Part shown: positions 35,105 to 44,103 of the stretch, one piece after another
Layout of the letters: each line of letters starts with the position of its first letter
Position numbering within the stretch: position 1 is the first letter of the stretch
Assembly (NCBI RefSeq): GCF_024505045.1
Contig: NZ_JANIBM010000005.1
Location: forward strand, 62,001 to 126,000
Direction of reading: 5' to 3'
DNA length: 64,000 bases
DNA from: Methylomonas aurea
GTDB taxonomy: Bacteria > Pseudomonadota > Gammaproteobacteria > Methylococcales > Methylomonadaceae
Made by a program: the position numbers and the translations under genes
The notes under the pieces: generated by a model
The model's database searches: none
Told to the model about the DNA's origin: nothing
Seen by the model: the letters and a program-made list of their open reading frames with translations, nothing else

Positions 35105-36457
35105 TCAGATACCGTATTTTTTGCGTTTGCGCCAGAAAGTGGCGCGGCTCATGCCGGCATAGCGCGCCGCTTGTTCCAGATTGCCGGCGCCGATTTCCAA
35201 GGCTTCTCGGATCAGCGCCTCTTCGGCGGCCGGTTTCGGTCGCGATAGCGGTTGGGTCGGTTGCGGCATCGGCGGACGGACCGGTTCGCGGAATTCCGGC
35301 GGCAGATCGGCGATACTCAACTCGCCGCCGCGACCGACCGCATAGGCGTATTCGACGACGTTATTCAATTCTCTGACATTGCCGGGCCAATCGTAATCCA
35401 GCAACAAGCGCATTGCTTCCGGAGCGATACGGTCTACGAAGCGATGTCCCTGCAGATTGTGCCGATTGATCAGGTGCTGTAACAGCAGGCCGATATCGAG
35501 GCGGCGTTCGCGCAACGGCGGCAGAAAGATCGGCACCACTCGCAGCCGATACATTAAATCCTCGCGGAAACGGCCGGCCTTGACTTCTTCCCGCAACGAG
35601 CGGTGGGTGGCAGCGATGATGCGGACATCGACGCTGACCGGGTGGTCGCCGCCGACCGGAATGAAATTGCGTTCCTGCAACACCCGCAGCAACTTGGCTT
35701 GCAACTCCAGCGGCAGCTCGGCAATTTCGTCCAGAAACAGGGTGCCGCCGTTGGCGCGCTGAAACAGCCCGGCGTGGTTGCGCACCGCCCCGGTAAAGGC
35801 GCCCTTGACGTGGCCGAACAGTTCGCTTTCCAGCAGGCTCGGGGTCAGCGCCGCGCAATTGATCGCCAGAAACGGCCGGTAGTGGCGCGGACTTTCCAGA
35901 TGCAGCGCGTGTGCCACCATTTCCTTGCCGGTACCGGATTCGCCGCGGATCAATACAGTGGCTTCGGTTGCTGCGACGTTGCGGATGATTTGGATCGCTT
36001 CCAGCATTTTCGGATCGCGGGTCAGAATGCCGTGGAAGGTTTCCCCCGTCGGCTGCGGCAATCCCGCGGCTTGATGTTGTGGCTGCAGATATTCGATCGC
36101 GCCGGCGAAGTTGCCGGCGTTGTCGTAAAAGGCTTTGGCGGTCCTGTAGCAATCCAGCGTCCGCCCATCCGGAAGGCGGACGCGGACCGCTTGCGCTTTG
36201 ACGATGCCGAGTTGGGCCAGATTGCAAGGATCGTTGCCGTTGTCGCAATTCAAAGCCGTTTTGCAGGGTTTGCCTACCGCACTGGCGGCGCTCAAGCCGA
36301 GCAGTTGCTCGGCGCCCTTGCTCCACAACAGGATGTCGCTATTGGCGTCGACGATGAACACCGCGCCGGTTTCGAATGAATCGGTCATCACTTCCAACAC
36401 TTGATCGGCACCGATTTGCCCAAGCCAGCGTTTCAGCTGCGGCGAGGAAAAGGCCAT
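35105..36457 (-). CDS. FisR-like sigma-54-dependent activator (PAS-AAA-Fis), likely sulfane-sulfur sensor
   Basis: A 450-residue enhancer-binding protein. The N-terminal PAS-like domain (residues 20-125) contains Cys65, Cys71 and Cys78 (KPCKTALNCDNGNDPCNL), recalling the reactive cysteines of FisR, which detects sulfane sulfur. The AAA domain has Walker A GESGTGKE, the sigma-54 contact loop GAFTGA, Walker B GGTLFLDE and the WPGNVREL motif. A Fis-type helix-turn-helix (NLEQAARYAGMSRATFWRKRK) ends the protein. It diverges from a persulfide dioxygenase gene, exactly the FisR target in other bacteria. The sulfane-sulfur role is inferred from cysteines plus context. Confidence 0.85.
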   Translation of the reverse strand: MAFSSPQLKRWLGQIGADQVLEVMTDSFETGAVFIVDANSDILLWSKGAEQLLGLSAASAVGKPCKTALNCDNGNDPCNLAQLGIVKAQAVRVRLPDGRTLDCYRTAKAFYDNAGNFAGAIEYLQPQHQAAGLPQPTGETFHGILTRDPKMLEAIQIIRNVAATEATVLIRGESGTGKEMVAHALHLESPRHYRPFLAINCAALTPSLLESELFGHVKGAFTGAVRNHAGLFQRANGGTLFLDEIAELPLELQAKLLRVLQERNFIPVGGDHPVSVDVRIIAATHRSLREEVKAGRFREDLMYRLRVVPIFLPPLRERRLDIGLLLQHLINRHNLQGHRFVDRIAPEAMRLLLDYDWPGNVRELNNVVEYAYAVGRGGELSIADLPPEFREPVRPPMPQPTQPLSRPKPAAEEALIREALEIGAGNLEQAARYAGMSRATFWRKRKKYGI

Positions 36458-36472
36458 ACGTTTACTCCGCGA

Positions 36473-36528
36473 TGTTTCAAGTTTTGTTTCAAGTGTATCA
36501 CTGCTGTTTCAGTGTTTCATTTTGAAAC
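36473..36528. promoter_or_regulatory. Array of TGTTTCA sites: enhancer for the FisR-like activator
   Basis: Four direct TGTTTCA copies (36473-36479, 36485-36491, 36505-36511, 36513-36519) and one inverted TGAAAC (36523-36528) crowd into 56 bp. The last two form a perfect GTTTCA-TTT-TGAAAC dyad (36514-36528). The array lies 16 bp from the activator start and about 160-215 bp upstream of the putative -24/-12 promoter, a normal enhancer distance for sigma-54 systems. Confidence 0.7.
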
Positions 36529-36687
36529 GCAACGCCAGTGACCAGCCGGCGCCGGATTGGATCGGTTACCGGCAGTCGGAGACAACCACGCGAGATTTTT
36601 TAGTCAAAACAAATGTCTAGCTCTGGTGGCTCCTGCCGCTGCGGCCTGAGCGTCGCGCTGGCGGTTTGCGAACCGGCATGGTGAAAC

Positions 36688-36702
36688 TGGCATGAGTCTT
36701 GA
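36688..36702 (+). promoter_or_regulatory. Sigma-54 (-24/-12) promoter of the persulfide dioxygenase gene
   Basis: TGGCAT-GAGTC-TTGA matches the TGGCAC-N5-TTGC consensus with the required spacing and the invariant GG; the -12 element ends GA instead of GC. It lies 48 bp before the ATG at 36750 and downstream of the TGTTTCA array, facing the dioxygenase gene. Confidence 0.65.
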
Positions 36703-36749
36703 TATAGAAACATTAACTTATTCTTATTTTGCGATAAACGGAGCAGGTC

Positions 36750-37439
36750 ATGATTTTCAGACAACTCTTCGAAACCGAAACCTCCACTTACAGCTACTTT
36801 CTCGGTTGCGAGCGGACCCGCCGCGCCTGCCTGATCGATCCGGTGGCGTCGGAATTGCCGCTGTACCTGGAACTGTTGCAAAGCCTGGATTTAAAACTGG
36901 TCTATACCCTGGAAACCCACGTTCACGCCGACCACATTACCGGTTCCGGCTTGCTGCGGGAAAAGGTCGGCAGCAAAAGCGTGGTGCACCGCGACGCCGG
37001 CGCAATGTGCGCCGACTTGCTGGTGACGGACGGCGTGCCGTTGCAGGTCGGCGACCTGCAGCTCGAAGTCCGGCATACGCCCGGCCATACCAACGGCTGC
37101 GTCAGTTACGTGATGGCGGACCGGGTGTTTACCGGCGACGCCTTGCTGATCGGCGGCAGCGGCCGGACCGATTTTCAACAAGGCGATGCCGGCCAACTCT
37201 ACGACAGCATCACCGGCAAACTGTTTACGTTGCCGCCCGATACTCTGGTTTATCCCGGACACGATTACAACGGCAATACCGTTTCCACCATCAAACAGGA
37301 AATGGCGAAAAATCCGCGCTTGGGCGGCGGCAAGAGCCGCGACGAGTTCATCGCCATCATGAGCGAATTGAAACTAGCCTATCCGAAATTCATCGACCAG
37401 GCCTTGCCGGCCAACCAGTCGTGCGGTTCGTTGAGTTAG
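36750..37439 (+). CDS. Persulfide dioxygenase (ETHE1-like)
   Basis: A 229-residue metallo-beta-lactamase-fold protein of the ETHE1/persulfide dioxygenase group, which oxidises glutathione persulfide to sulfite in the cytoplasm. Iron ligands and motifs are visible: THVHADHITGS near residue 54 (HxHxDH), HTPGHTNGC near residue 111, FTGDALLIGGSGRTDFQQGD near residue 130 and YPGHDYNG near residue 170. The GSGRTDFQ stretch separates it from glyoxalase II. It is preceded by a sigma-54 promoter and followed 10 bp later by a TauE-type exporter, giving a persulfide-to-sulfite disposal unit. Confidence 0.91.
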   Translation: MIFRQLFETETSTYSYFLGCERTRRACLIDPVASELPLYLELLQSLDLKLVYTLETHVHADHITGSGLLREKVGSKSVVHRDAGAMCADLLVTDGVPLQVGDLQLEVRHTPGHTNGCVSYVMADRVFTGDALLIGGSGRTDFQQGDAGQLYDSITGKLFTLPPDTLVYPGHDYNGNTVSTIKQEMAKNPRLGGGKSRDEFIAIMSELKLAYPKFIDQALPANQSCGSLS

Positions 37440-37449
37440 GAGCGCTGAG

Positions 37450-38391
37450 ATGCTGACCGCTCTGGGTTTGGCGATAGGAATCGGCTTACTGCTCGGCTTG
37501 TTGGGCGGCGGCGGCTCTATCCTGACCGTGCCGATGTTGGTGTATGTGTTGCAGGTGGCGCCGAAGACCGCAATCGCCACGTCTTTCGTCGTGGTCGGCA
37601 TATCCAGTCTGATGGCTCTGATTCCGCATGCCCGGCGCGGCCACGTCTGCTGGAAAAGCGCCGTCGTGTTCGGCATCGCCGGCATGGGCGGCGCATTCGG
37701 CGGCGGGCGTCTGGCCGGCCACATCTCGGGAGACTGGCTGATGGTGTTGTTCGGCCTGGTCACATTGATCACCGGTTTGGCCATGATCTTCAAAAAAGTG
37801 GCGGCGGAGCCGGCCCCCGGCCTGCAGCCGTTGCCGATGTGCCCATTGCGGACGCCGGTGTCGCGGCTGTTGTTCGACGGCGCGTTGGTCGGCGGCTTGA
37901 CCGGTTTGGTCGGCGTCGGCGGCGGCTTTCTGATCGTACCGGCCTTGACGCTTTGGGTAGGCCTGCCGATGCCGGCGGCGATCGGTACCTCGTTACTGGT
38001 GATCGTAATGAATGCCGTGGCTGGATTCAGCGGTTATATCCACCATGCCGAACTGGATTTGCCATTGACGGCCGTGGTGACGGCAGGCGCAGTGGCCGGT
38101 AGCGGCGTGGGCGCCTGGCTTTCGAGTTTTCTCAGCGCGGCTTTGCTGCGGCGCTGCTTCGGCTGGTTTGTCGCTCTGGTGGCCGTTTACGTGCTGTCGC
38201 AGGCGGTGAACGGCGAGGTGTGGTTCGCGGTATCCACTGTGCAATTGGACGAGATCATCGCCGAGAAGCGGATTTGGGGTGGGCTCGTTGCGGCTGCTTT
38301 ACTGGCCTGGATAGGCCGGCGCATCCATCGCATCCGCCAGGATGTTGACGATGCGGCACGGCAAACCAAGTCGAAAATTAGTCTAACCTAA
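37450..38391 (+). CDS. TauE/SafE-family exporter, probable sulfite export
   Basis: A 313-residue membrane protein of the TauE/SafE (DUF81) family. Two homologous halves are visible, each opening with the glycine-rich motif (GLLGGGGSILTVPMLVYVL and GLVGVGGGFLIVPALTLWVG). A third hydrophobic helix and a charged tail of about 50 residues extend the C terminus. Gene order behind a persulfide dioxygenase suggests sulfite or a related sulfur anion as substrate; this is inference. It starts 10 bp after the dioxygenase stop with GGAG upstream. Confidence 0.87.
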   Translation: MLTALGLAIGIGLLLGLLGGGGSILTVPMLVYVLQVAPKTAIATSFVVVGISSLMALIPHARRGHVCWKSAVVFGIAGMGGAFGGGRLAGHISGDWLMVLFGLVTLITGLAMIFKKVAAEPAPGLQPLPMCPLRTPVSRLLFDGALVGGLTGLVGVGGGFLIVPALTLWVGLPMPAAIGTSLLVIVMNAVAGFSGYIHHAELDLPLTAVVTAGAVAGSGVGAWLSSFLSAALLRRCFGWFVALVAVYVLSQAVNGEVWFAVSTVQLDEIIAEKRIWGGLVAAALLAWIGRRIHRIRQDVDDAARQTKSKISLT

Positions 38392-38467
38392 TATTTGGGA
38401 ACGTTGATTTCCTGACCGCTATCCGCTCAGGGTGGCAATAACTATAAAAATGTACGAGGAGGGGGAC

Positions 38468-40348
38468 ATGTCCAATCGATTCAATAAATCGCGGCGGCAA
38501 TTCTTTGCCCAAACCGGAGTGGGTTTGTTGGCTTACGCCAGCATGCCCGGCTGGTTGCGGGCGATGGAGAACATGGGCGAGATGCCGAAAATGGCGCCGT
38601 TCAAGGCATCACCGAACTTTCATCCCGATGTCGAGCTGGATTTGTTCTGCCGACCCGCGGATGTGCAGATTCTGCCCGGTCAGGCCACGCGCCTGCAGCG
38701 CTATTTCGCCAAGTTGCTGAAAGGTCCGGCCAATACTCTGACTGAAATCCCAGGCTCTTACCTCGGGCCGCTGATGCGCTTCGAAACAGGCCAGAAAATC
38801 CGCATCAACCTGCACAATCAGCTCGACGAGCCGACCATCACCCATTGGCACGGCTTGCACGTGCCGGCGGCAATGGACGGCCATCCGCTGTACGCGATCG
38901 ACAAAGGCCAGAGCTTCGTCTACGAATTCGAGATGCTGAACCGGGCCAGCATGAACATCTACCACCCGCATCCGCACAATATTACCGCCAAGCAGGTTTA
39001 CCACGGTCTGGCCGGGGCGATACTGGTCAATGACGCCGAAGAGCGGCGGCTGGAGCTGCCGGGTGGCGAATATGAAGTGCCGATCGTGATCCAGGACCGC
39101 CGCTTCAACGCCAACAACCAATTGCAATACGTGCACGGCATGCACGACCGGATGATGGGATTCTACGGCGACCGTATCCTGGTCAACGGCAAATCCGATT
39201 TTCAGCTCGACGTTGCCAGTCGGGCTTACCGTTTCCGCGTCCTCAACGGCTCAACGGCGCGCATTTACAAGCTGGCCTGGGACGACAATACCCCGCTGAC
39301 CGTCATCGGCACCGATGGCGGCTTGTTGGAAGTGCCCGTCAACAAACCCTACGTGATGTTGGCCCCCGGCGAACGTCTGGATATCTGGGCGGATTTCAGC
39401 GGGCGTAAAGTCGGCTCGCAACTGGTACTGCGCAGCCGTTCTTTCTCCGGGGCGTTGCCGAAAATGGCCGAGCGGATGATGGGCGGTATGGGCGGCGGCG
39501 AACACGGTGGCGGCCGCGGCATGGGGATGCACGCCAATGCCTTGCCGATGGGAAGCGACTATCCGATTTTCACGGTCAAAGTAACGCGCTCAGTCGGCGA
39601 CAGCCCGAAATTGCCCGACAGTCTGGCGCAAATCAAACGTTACACGCTGCACGACACCGCCAATCCCGCTAAACCGGTGCCGATCGGCATCTCCGAAGGG
39701 CCGATGCGAATGGTGTTGAACGGCCGGCCCTACGCCTATAACGACATCCTGCCCAGCGAACGGATTCCGTTCAATACCGTGCAACTGATGGAAATATTTC
39801 ACGCTCACGGCGGTAGCGGCGGCCATGGCGATAAAGCCGGCAGCGAACACGGTGCCGAGTCGGGCAAACCGCAAGGCATGCGCCACGGCAACCAGGGCGA
39901 AGCCGGCGGCCGGCGCATGGGCGGTATGGGTATGGGCGACATGAACCACGGCGGCGGCCAGAACGAGGGCGGCCATAAAATGGGCATGATGCGAGGTATG
40001 GACCATGGTGGCGAAGCTAAAGGCGGCGACCACCAGATGGGCGGCATGGGTGGTATGGGCATGGGTGGCAACATGGGCATGATGATGTCGATGGCGCATC
40101 CTATCCATCTGCACGGCCAATATTTTCAGATATTGAGCCGCACCGTTGGCACGGGCGAGGGCGACGGTTACGCCACGGTCAAAGACGGTTTCATCGAAGG
40201 CGGCTGGAAGGATACTGTGTTGGTCATGCCTGGCGAGCGGGTACGCATCATCAAGCCGTTCCAGGATTTCAAAGGCTTGTTCATGTACCACTGCCATAAT
40301 CTGGAACACGAAGACATGGGCATGATGCGCGACTTTTCAGTCGAGTAG
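38468..40348 (+). CDS. Tat-exported multicopper oxidase with Met/His/Gly-rich inserts (CopA/CueO-like)
   Basis: A 626-residue periplasmic multicopper oxidase. The ATG at 38468 has GAGGAGGGGG upstream and gives a twin-arginine signal SRRQFFAQTGVG; an in-frame ATG 36 bp earlier is unlikely. All four copper motifs are visible: HWHGLHVP, YHPHPHN, HPIHLHGQYF and YHCHNLEHEDMGMM. Two low-complexity regions rich in Met, His and Gly (residues 335-360 and 455-545) resemble the cuprous-ion-binding inserts of CueO/CopA but are unusually long. Likely role: Cu(I) oxidation and copper tolerance, relevant to copper-hungry methane oxidation. Confidence 0.91.
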   Translation: MSNRFNKSRRQFFAQTGVGLLAYASMPGWLRAMENMGEMPKMAPFKASPNFHPDVELDLFCRPADVQILPGQATRLQRYFAKLLKGPANTLTEIPGSYLGPLMRFETGQKIRINLHNQLDEPTITHWHGLHVPAAMDGHPLYAIDKGQSFVYEFEMLNRASMNIYHPHPHNITAKQVYHGLAGAILVNDAEERRLELPGGEYEVPIVIQDRRFNANNQLQYVHGMHDRMMGFYGDRILVNGKSDFQLDVASRAYRFRVLNGSTARIYKLAWDDNTPLTVIGTDGGLLEVPVNKPYVMLAPGERLDIWADFSGRKVGSQLVLRSRSFSGALPKMAERMMGGMGGGEHGGGRGMGMHANALPMGSDYPIFTVKVTRSVGDSPKLPDSLAQIKRYTLHDTANPAKPVPIGISEGPMRMVLNGRPYAYNDILPSERIPFNTVQLMEIFHAHGGSGGHGDKAGSEHGAESGKPQGMRHGNQGEAGGRRMGGMGMGDMNHGGGQNEGGHKMGMMRGMDHGGEAKGGDHQMGGMGGMGMGGNMGMMMSMAHPIHLHGQYFQILSRTVGTGEGDGYATVKDGFIEGGWKDTVLVMPGERVRIIKPFQDFKGLFMYHCHNLEHEDMGMMRDFSVE

Positions 40349-40431
40349 CTGCAAGCCCGTTCGGCGGTAGAGATCCGGCCCGGCCGGTTTCTGCCGCCTA
40401 TCCGCGACCAATCGCCCCCCAGGAGGCCGTC

Positions 40432-40665
40432 ATGAACGACGCTAGCCCAGACCGTCCGCTTTTGCCGAAAACAAGCGCGTTGCGCTGGGAAATCGGCGCC
40501 GCACTGGGCATCAAATTGCTCCTGTTGGTCGGTCTGTGGTTTTTGATTTTTCGCTGGCAGCACCGTCCGGCCGGCAAACCCGATATCGCCGCGCACCTGG
40601 CTTTACCCGCGGCGGCACAGCCATTTTCTTCACAACCCGTAAAGGAGTCCGACCATGTTCGGTGA
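40432..40665 (+). CDS. cydP: Small membrane protein, probable bd-oxidase accessory CydP
   Basis: A 77-residue protein with one transmembrane helix near residues 23-42 ([20 protein letters not shown]) followed by a basic stretch and a soluble tail. Sequence and position directly before cydA match the putative small subunit CydP. It overlaps cydA by 11 bp in another frame, so the two are coupled. The upstream CAGGAGG ribosome-binding site is strong. Role in the complex is not established. Confidence 0.65.
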   Translation: MNDASPDRPLLPKTSALRWEIGAALGIKLLLLVGLWFLIFRWQHRPAGKPDIAAHLALPAAAQPFSSQPVKESDHVR

Positions 40666-42214
40666 CGATATTGTCATGCTCTCGCGGATGCAGTTCGGCC
40701 TGACCGCGCTGTACCACTTTCTGTTCGTGCCGCTGACGCTGGGCATGACCTTTATTCTCGGCATCATGGAATCGGTTTACGTGATGACCGGTAAAGCAGT
40801 CTATAAGGACATGGTCAAATTCTGGGGCAAATTGTTCGGCATCAATTTCGCGATGGGCGTCACTACCGGCCTGACGCTGGAATTCCAGTTCGGTACCAAC
40901 TGGGCTTATTACTCGCACTATGTCGGCGACATTTTCGGTCCGCTGCTGGCCAGCGAGGGTTGGATGGCGTTCTTTCTGGAATCGACCTTCGTCGGTTTGT
41001 TCTTCTTCGGCTGGGACCGATTGAGCAAGGTGCAGCATTTAATGGTGACCTGGCTGTTGGCGGTCGGCACCAGCCTGTCGGCGCTGTGGATTCTGATCGC
41101 CAACGGCTGGATGCAGCATCCGGTCGGCGCCGAATTCAATTACGAAACCTTACGCATGGAGATGGCCAGCTTCGCCGACGTGTTCTTCAACCCGGTCGCG
41201 CAGGTCAAATTCGTGCATACCGTCGCCGCCGGTTATGTCACCGGCTCGATGTTCGTGCTCGGCATCAGTTCCTGGTATTTGCTGAACCAACGCGACATCG
41301 GCTTCGCCCGCCGCTCGTTCTCGATTGCCTCGGCCTTTGGGCTGGCATCGGTGTTGTCGGTACTCGTACTCGGCGACGAGAGCGGTTATACCTCCGGCGA
41401 AACCCAAAAAATCAAGTTGGCGGCGATCGAATCGGAATGGGAAACCCATCCGGCGCCGGCCAGCTTCACCGTGTTCGGCTTTCCGGACCAGGAAAACGAG
41501 CGCACCGATTTTGCGATCAAAATCCCGTATGTACTGGGCCTGATCGCGACTCGCTCGATCGACGAGGATGTCAAAGGCTTGAAGGATTTGCGCAAGGAAA
41601 GCGCCGAGCGCATCAAAAGCGGCATGATTGCCTACGGCGAGTTGCAGAAACTGCGCGCCGGCGATTTGAGCGCCAAGCCGGCCTTCGAGGCGCATAAAGC
41701 CGATCTCGGTTACGGCCTGCTACTGAAGAAATACACCGGTCGGGTGATCGATGCCGACGCCGCGATGATCCAACAAGCCGCCAACGACACGATTCCCCAG
41801 GTGGCGCCGCTGTTCTGGACCTTCCGCATCATGGTCGCCTGCGGCTTCACGCTGCTGTTCATCTTTGCCATGAGCTTCTACTACTGCGCCACCCGCGTTG
41901 CGGACCAGAAGCGTTGGCTGATGCGGATGGCGGTATGGTGCATTCCGTTGCCGTGGATCGCCGCCGAAACCGGCTGGTTCGTCGCCGAATACGGCCGCCA
42001 GCCCTGGACCATCTCCGGCGTCTTGCCGACCCACATGAGCGTGTCGAGTCTGAGTGCGGACCAGCTTTGGTTCAGTATCGGCGGCTTTGCCATGTTCTAC
42101 ACCGTGCTGCTCATCATCGAGATGTATTTGATGCTGAAGTATGTTCGCTTGGGGCCTAGCAGTTTGCATACCGGCCGCTATTATTTCGAACAATCTGCGG
42201 CGCTGGCCCATTAA
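40655..42214 (+). CDS. cydA: Cytochrome bd ubiquinol oxidase subunit I
   Basis: A 519-residue CydA, the haem-bearing subunit that oxidises ubiquinol and reduces oxygen with high affinity. The N-terminal [22 protein letters not shown] holds the high-spin haem b595 histidine, the [13 protein letters not shown] motif lies near residue 450, and the periplasmic Q-loop spans residues 255-380. AAAGGAG precedes the ATG. Gene order is cydP-cydA-unknown-cydB-cydX. Confidence 0.96.
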   Translation: MFGDDIVMLSRMQFGLTALYHFLFVPLTLGMTFILGIMESVYVMTGKAVYKDMVKFWGKLFGINFAMGVTTGLTLEFQFGTNWAYYSHYVGDIFGPLLASEGWMAFFLESTFVGLFFFGWDRLSKVQHLMVTWLLAVGTSLSALWILIANGWMQHPVGAEFNYETLRMEMASFADVFFNPVAQVKFVHTVAAGYVTGSMFVLGISSWYLLNQRDIGFARRSFSIASAFGLASVLSVLVLGDESGYTSGETQKIKLAAIESEWETHPAPASFTVFGFPDQENERTDFAIKIPYVLGLIATRSIDEDVKGLKDLRKESAERIKSGMIAYGELQKLRAGDLSAKPAFEAHKADLGYGLLLKKYTGRVIDADAAMIQQAANDTIPQVAPLFWTFRIMVACGFTLLFIFAMSFYYCATRVADQKRWLMRMAVWCIPLPWIAAETGWFVAEYGRQPWTISGVLPTHMSVSSLSADQLWFSIGGFAMFYTVLLIIEMYLMLKYVRLGPSSLHTGRYYFEQSAALAH

Positions 42215-42224
42215 GGAGGAAGTC

Positions 42225-42737
42225 GTGAAAAACATCGTATCGACCATAGCGCTGGCGGCGTTGGCTAACGTCGCCCTGGCCATTCCGCCGGTCGATCCGG
42301 CCCGGCTGGATCAAGTGGAGCAACGCGGCAGCCAGGTGATGCCGTTTGCGTTGGACAAAACCCTGCACGTGTTTACCCCATCGCCGAGCGGCGGCGTGCA
42401 GCAAGTGCTGGCGAAAAATGCCGGCGATGCCGAGCAAATCGGACTGATTCGCCAGCATTTGATTCATTTGGCGGCGGGTTTCGGCCGCGGCGATTTTTCC
42501 GGGCCGCGCCGAATCCACGGCGACGACATGCCCGGCGTGCAGGCCTTGAGCGCGGCGGCCGGGCAGGTGGTGTACCAATACCGCGAATTGCCGAACGGCG
42601 CCGAAATCGAATACCAAACCGCCGATCCGGCCCTGGTCGAGGCGATACATGCGTATTTCGAGGCCCAGCTCAGCGACCACGCCCGCCATGCCATGCCGGG
42701 CGGCCATGTCCAGCATCACGACCACCCGCGCCAATAA
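42225..42737 (+). CDS. Exported protein of unknown function encoded between cydA and cydB
   Basis: A GTG at 42225 with a perfect AGGAGG gives a 170-residue protein; longer starts would run into cydA. The N terminus (KNIVSTIALAALANVALA) looks like a signal peptide. The body contains MPFALDKTLHVFTPSPSGGVQQV, QIGLIRQHLIHLAAGFGRGDFSGPRRIHGDDMPG and YRELPNGAEIEYQTADPAL. This resembles a conserved small family sometimes mislabelled aspartate carbamoyltransferase; no catalytic motif is evident. The tail is His-rich (GGHVQHHDHP), suggesting metal or haem contact. Its placement inside the bd operon suggests an oxidase-linked periplasmic role. Confidence 0.75.
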   Translation: MKNIVSTIALAALANVALAIPPVDPARLDQVEQRGSQVMPFALDKTLHVFTPSPSGGVQQVLAKNAGDAEQIGLIRQHLIHLAAGFGRGDFSGPRRIHGDDMPGVQALSAAAGQVVYQYRELPNGAEIEYQTADPALVEAIHAYFEAQLSDHARHAMPGGHVQHHDHPRQ

Positions 42738-42752
42738 TTTCCGGAGTAAACC

Positions 42753-43892
42753 ATGTTCGATTATGAAACGATTCGTTTGATCTGGTGGGTGTTCATCGGT
42801 GTCGTCGCCATCGCTTTTGCGGTGACCGAAGGCTTCGATTTCGGCGTCAGCGCGCTGTTGCCGTTCATCGGCAAGACCGACCTCGAACGCCGGGTAGTGA
42901 TCAATACCGTCGGCGCCACCTGGGAAGGCAACCAGGTGTGGCTGGTGCTGCTCGGCGGCGCCGTGTTCGCGATCTGGCCGGCGGTCTACGCCACGCTGTT
43001 TTCCGGCCTATACGTAGCGATGCTATTGGTGTTATTCGCGTTGTTCTTTCGCCCGGCCGGGTTCGATTACCGCAGCAAGATCGAAGATCCGCGCTGGCGC
43101 AACGCCTGGGATTGGTGTCTGTTTCTGGGCGGTACGCTGCCGCCGATTCTGCTCGGCGTGCTGGTCGGCAATCTGTTGCTGGGCTTGCCGTTCCATCTGG
43201 ATCAAGATCTGCGGCCGTTTTACGACGGTTCGTTTTTTGCCCTGCTGAATCCGTTTGCGTTGCTGTGCGGTTTTGCCGGCTTACTGTTGACGCTGTTCCA
43301 TGGTGCGTTGTTTCTGAAATGGCGTAGCGAAGGCACGATCCACCAACGGGCGACGGCCACCGTTGCGGCGTTGGGTCCTCTGCTGCTGACGGCATTGGCC
43401 GTGATCACCGCCTGGGTGTTTTTGGCGATAGACCGGCCGGAAATCACGCAAATGGCCGCGGCCGATGCGCCTTCCAATCCGATGAACAAAACCGTTATCG
43501 CTCACGGCGCCGGTTGGTTGCAGCATTTTCAAACCCACGCCTGGATGTGGCTGGCGCCGGCAGCCGGTTTCGGCGGCATCTTTTTGGCGTGGAAACTCGG
43601 CGCCGGCGCAGCGCGGATGGCGGCGTTCTGGTCCAGCGCGCTGGGTATTGCCGGCATCGGTTTGACGGTCGGCTTCGGTCTGTTCCCGTTTTTGCTGATC
43701 TCCAAAACCGATCCGCGCTCCAGCCTGACTTTGTGGGATGCCAGTTCCAGCCATACCACGCTGTTGTTGGCGTTCTGGATCACCGTGGTGTTCCTGCCGA
43801 TCGTGCTGCTCTACACCCGTTTCGTTTACCGGGTGATCTGGGGCAGCGTCACCGAACAGACCGTATTGCAAGATTCGCAAACCCTGTACTGA
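42753..43892 (+). CDS. cydB: Cytochrome bd ubiquinol oxidase subunit II
   Basis: A 379-residue CydB with about nine helices, the structural partner of CydA. Family sequence includes LIWWVFIGVVAIAFAVTEGFDFG at the N terminus, the NTVGATWEGNQVWLVLLGGAVFAIWP motif near residue 50, and the C-terminal WDASSSHTTLLLAFWITVVFLPIVLLYT. CGGAG precedes the ATG. It is followed 12 bp later by cydX. Confidence 0.96.
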   Translation: MFDYETIRLIWWVFIGVVAIAFAVTEGFDFGVSALLPFIGKTDLERRVVINTVGATWEGNQVWLVLLGGAVFAIWPAVYATLFSGLYVAMLLVLFALFFRPAGFDYRSKIEDPRWRNAWDWCLFLGGTLPPILLGVLVGNLLLGLPFHLDQDLRPFYDGSFFALLNPFALLCGFAGLLLTLFHGALFLKWRSEGTIHQRATATVAALGPLLLTALAVITAWVFLAIDRPEITQMAAADAPSNPMNKTVIAHGAGWLQHFQTHAWMWLAPAAGFGGIFLAWKLGAGAARMAAFWSSALGIAGIGLTVGFGLFPFLLISKTDPRSSLTLWDASSSHTTLLLAFWITVVFLPIVLLYTRFVYRVIWGSVTEQTVLQDSQTLY

Positions 43893-43904
43893 GGAGAATG
43901 AACC

Positions 43905-44039
43905 ATGTGGTATTTCGCGTGGATTTTAGGCGTCGGCTTCGCCGCCGCATTCGGCATCATCAACGCCATGTGGCTGGAATCGGTATGCGATATCGATAAC
44001 CACGGCATCGACCAGTCGTGCGACAGTCTGCGCAAGTAA
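43905..44039 (+). CDS. cydX: Cytochrome bd oxidase small subunit CydX
   Basis: A 44-residue single-helix protein beginning MWYFAWILGVGFAAAF and continuing through a conserved LGV..A..FG..NAMW...E pattern, the CydX/YbgT signature. The first 25 residues form the transmembrane helix; the tail holds two cysteines. GAGGAG lies 7 bp upstream of the ATG and cydB ends 12 bp before. CydX stabilises the bd complex and its haems. It is easily missed because of its size. Confidence 0.92.
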   Translation: MWYFAWILGVGFAAAFGIINAMWLESVCDIDNHGIDQSCDSLRK

Positions 44040-44103
44040 TCCGGATGAGAGGCGCGCTGTCCGCGCTTCACAATTTCATTACCCATGTAGGTTGTACCGG
44101 GCA

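Noticed and set aside
34793-35376. Short overlapping frames on both strands between the transglycosylase and activator genes
   Set aside because: No family similarity, no start signals; the region is better described as non-coding.
39480-40090. Direct repeats rich in GGCATGGGCGGT in the multicopper oxidase gene
   Set aside because: They encode the Met/Gly/His-rich inserts in frame and vary in length; they are low-complexity coding sequence, not a tandem repeat element or CRISPR.
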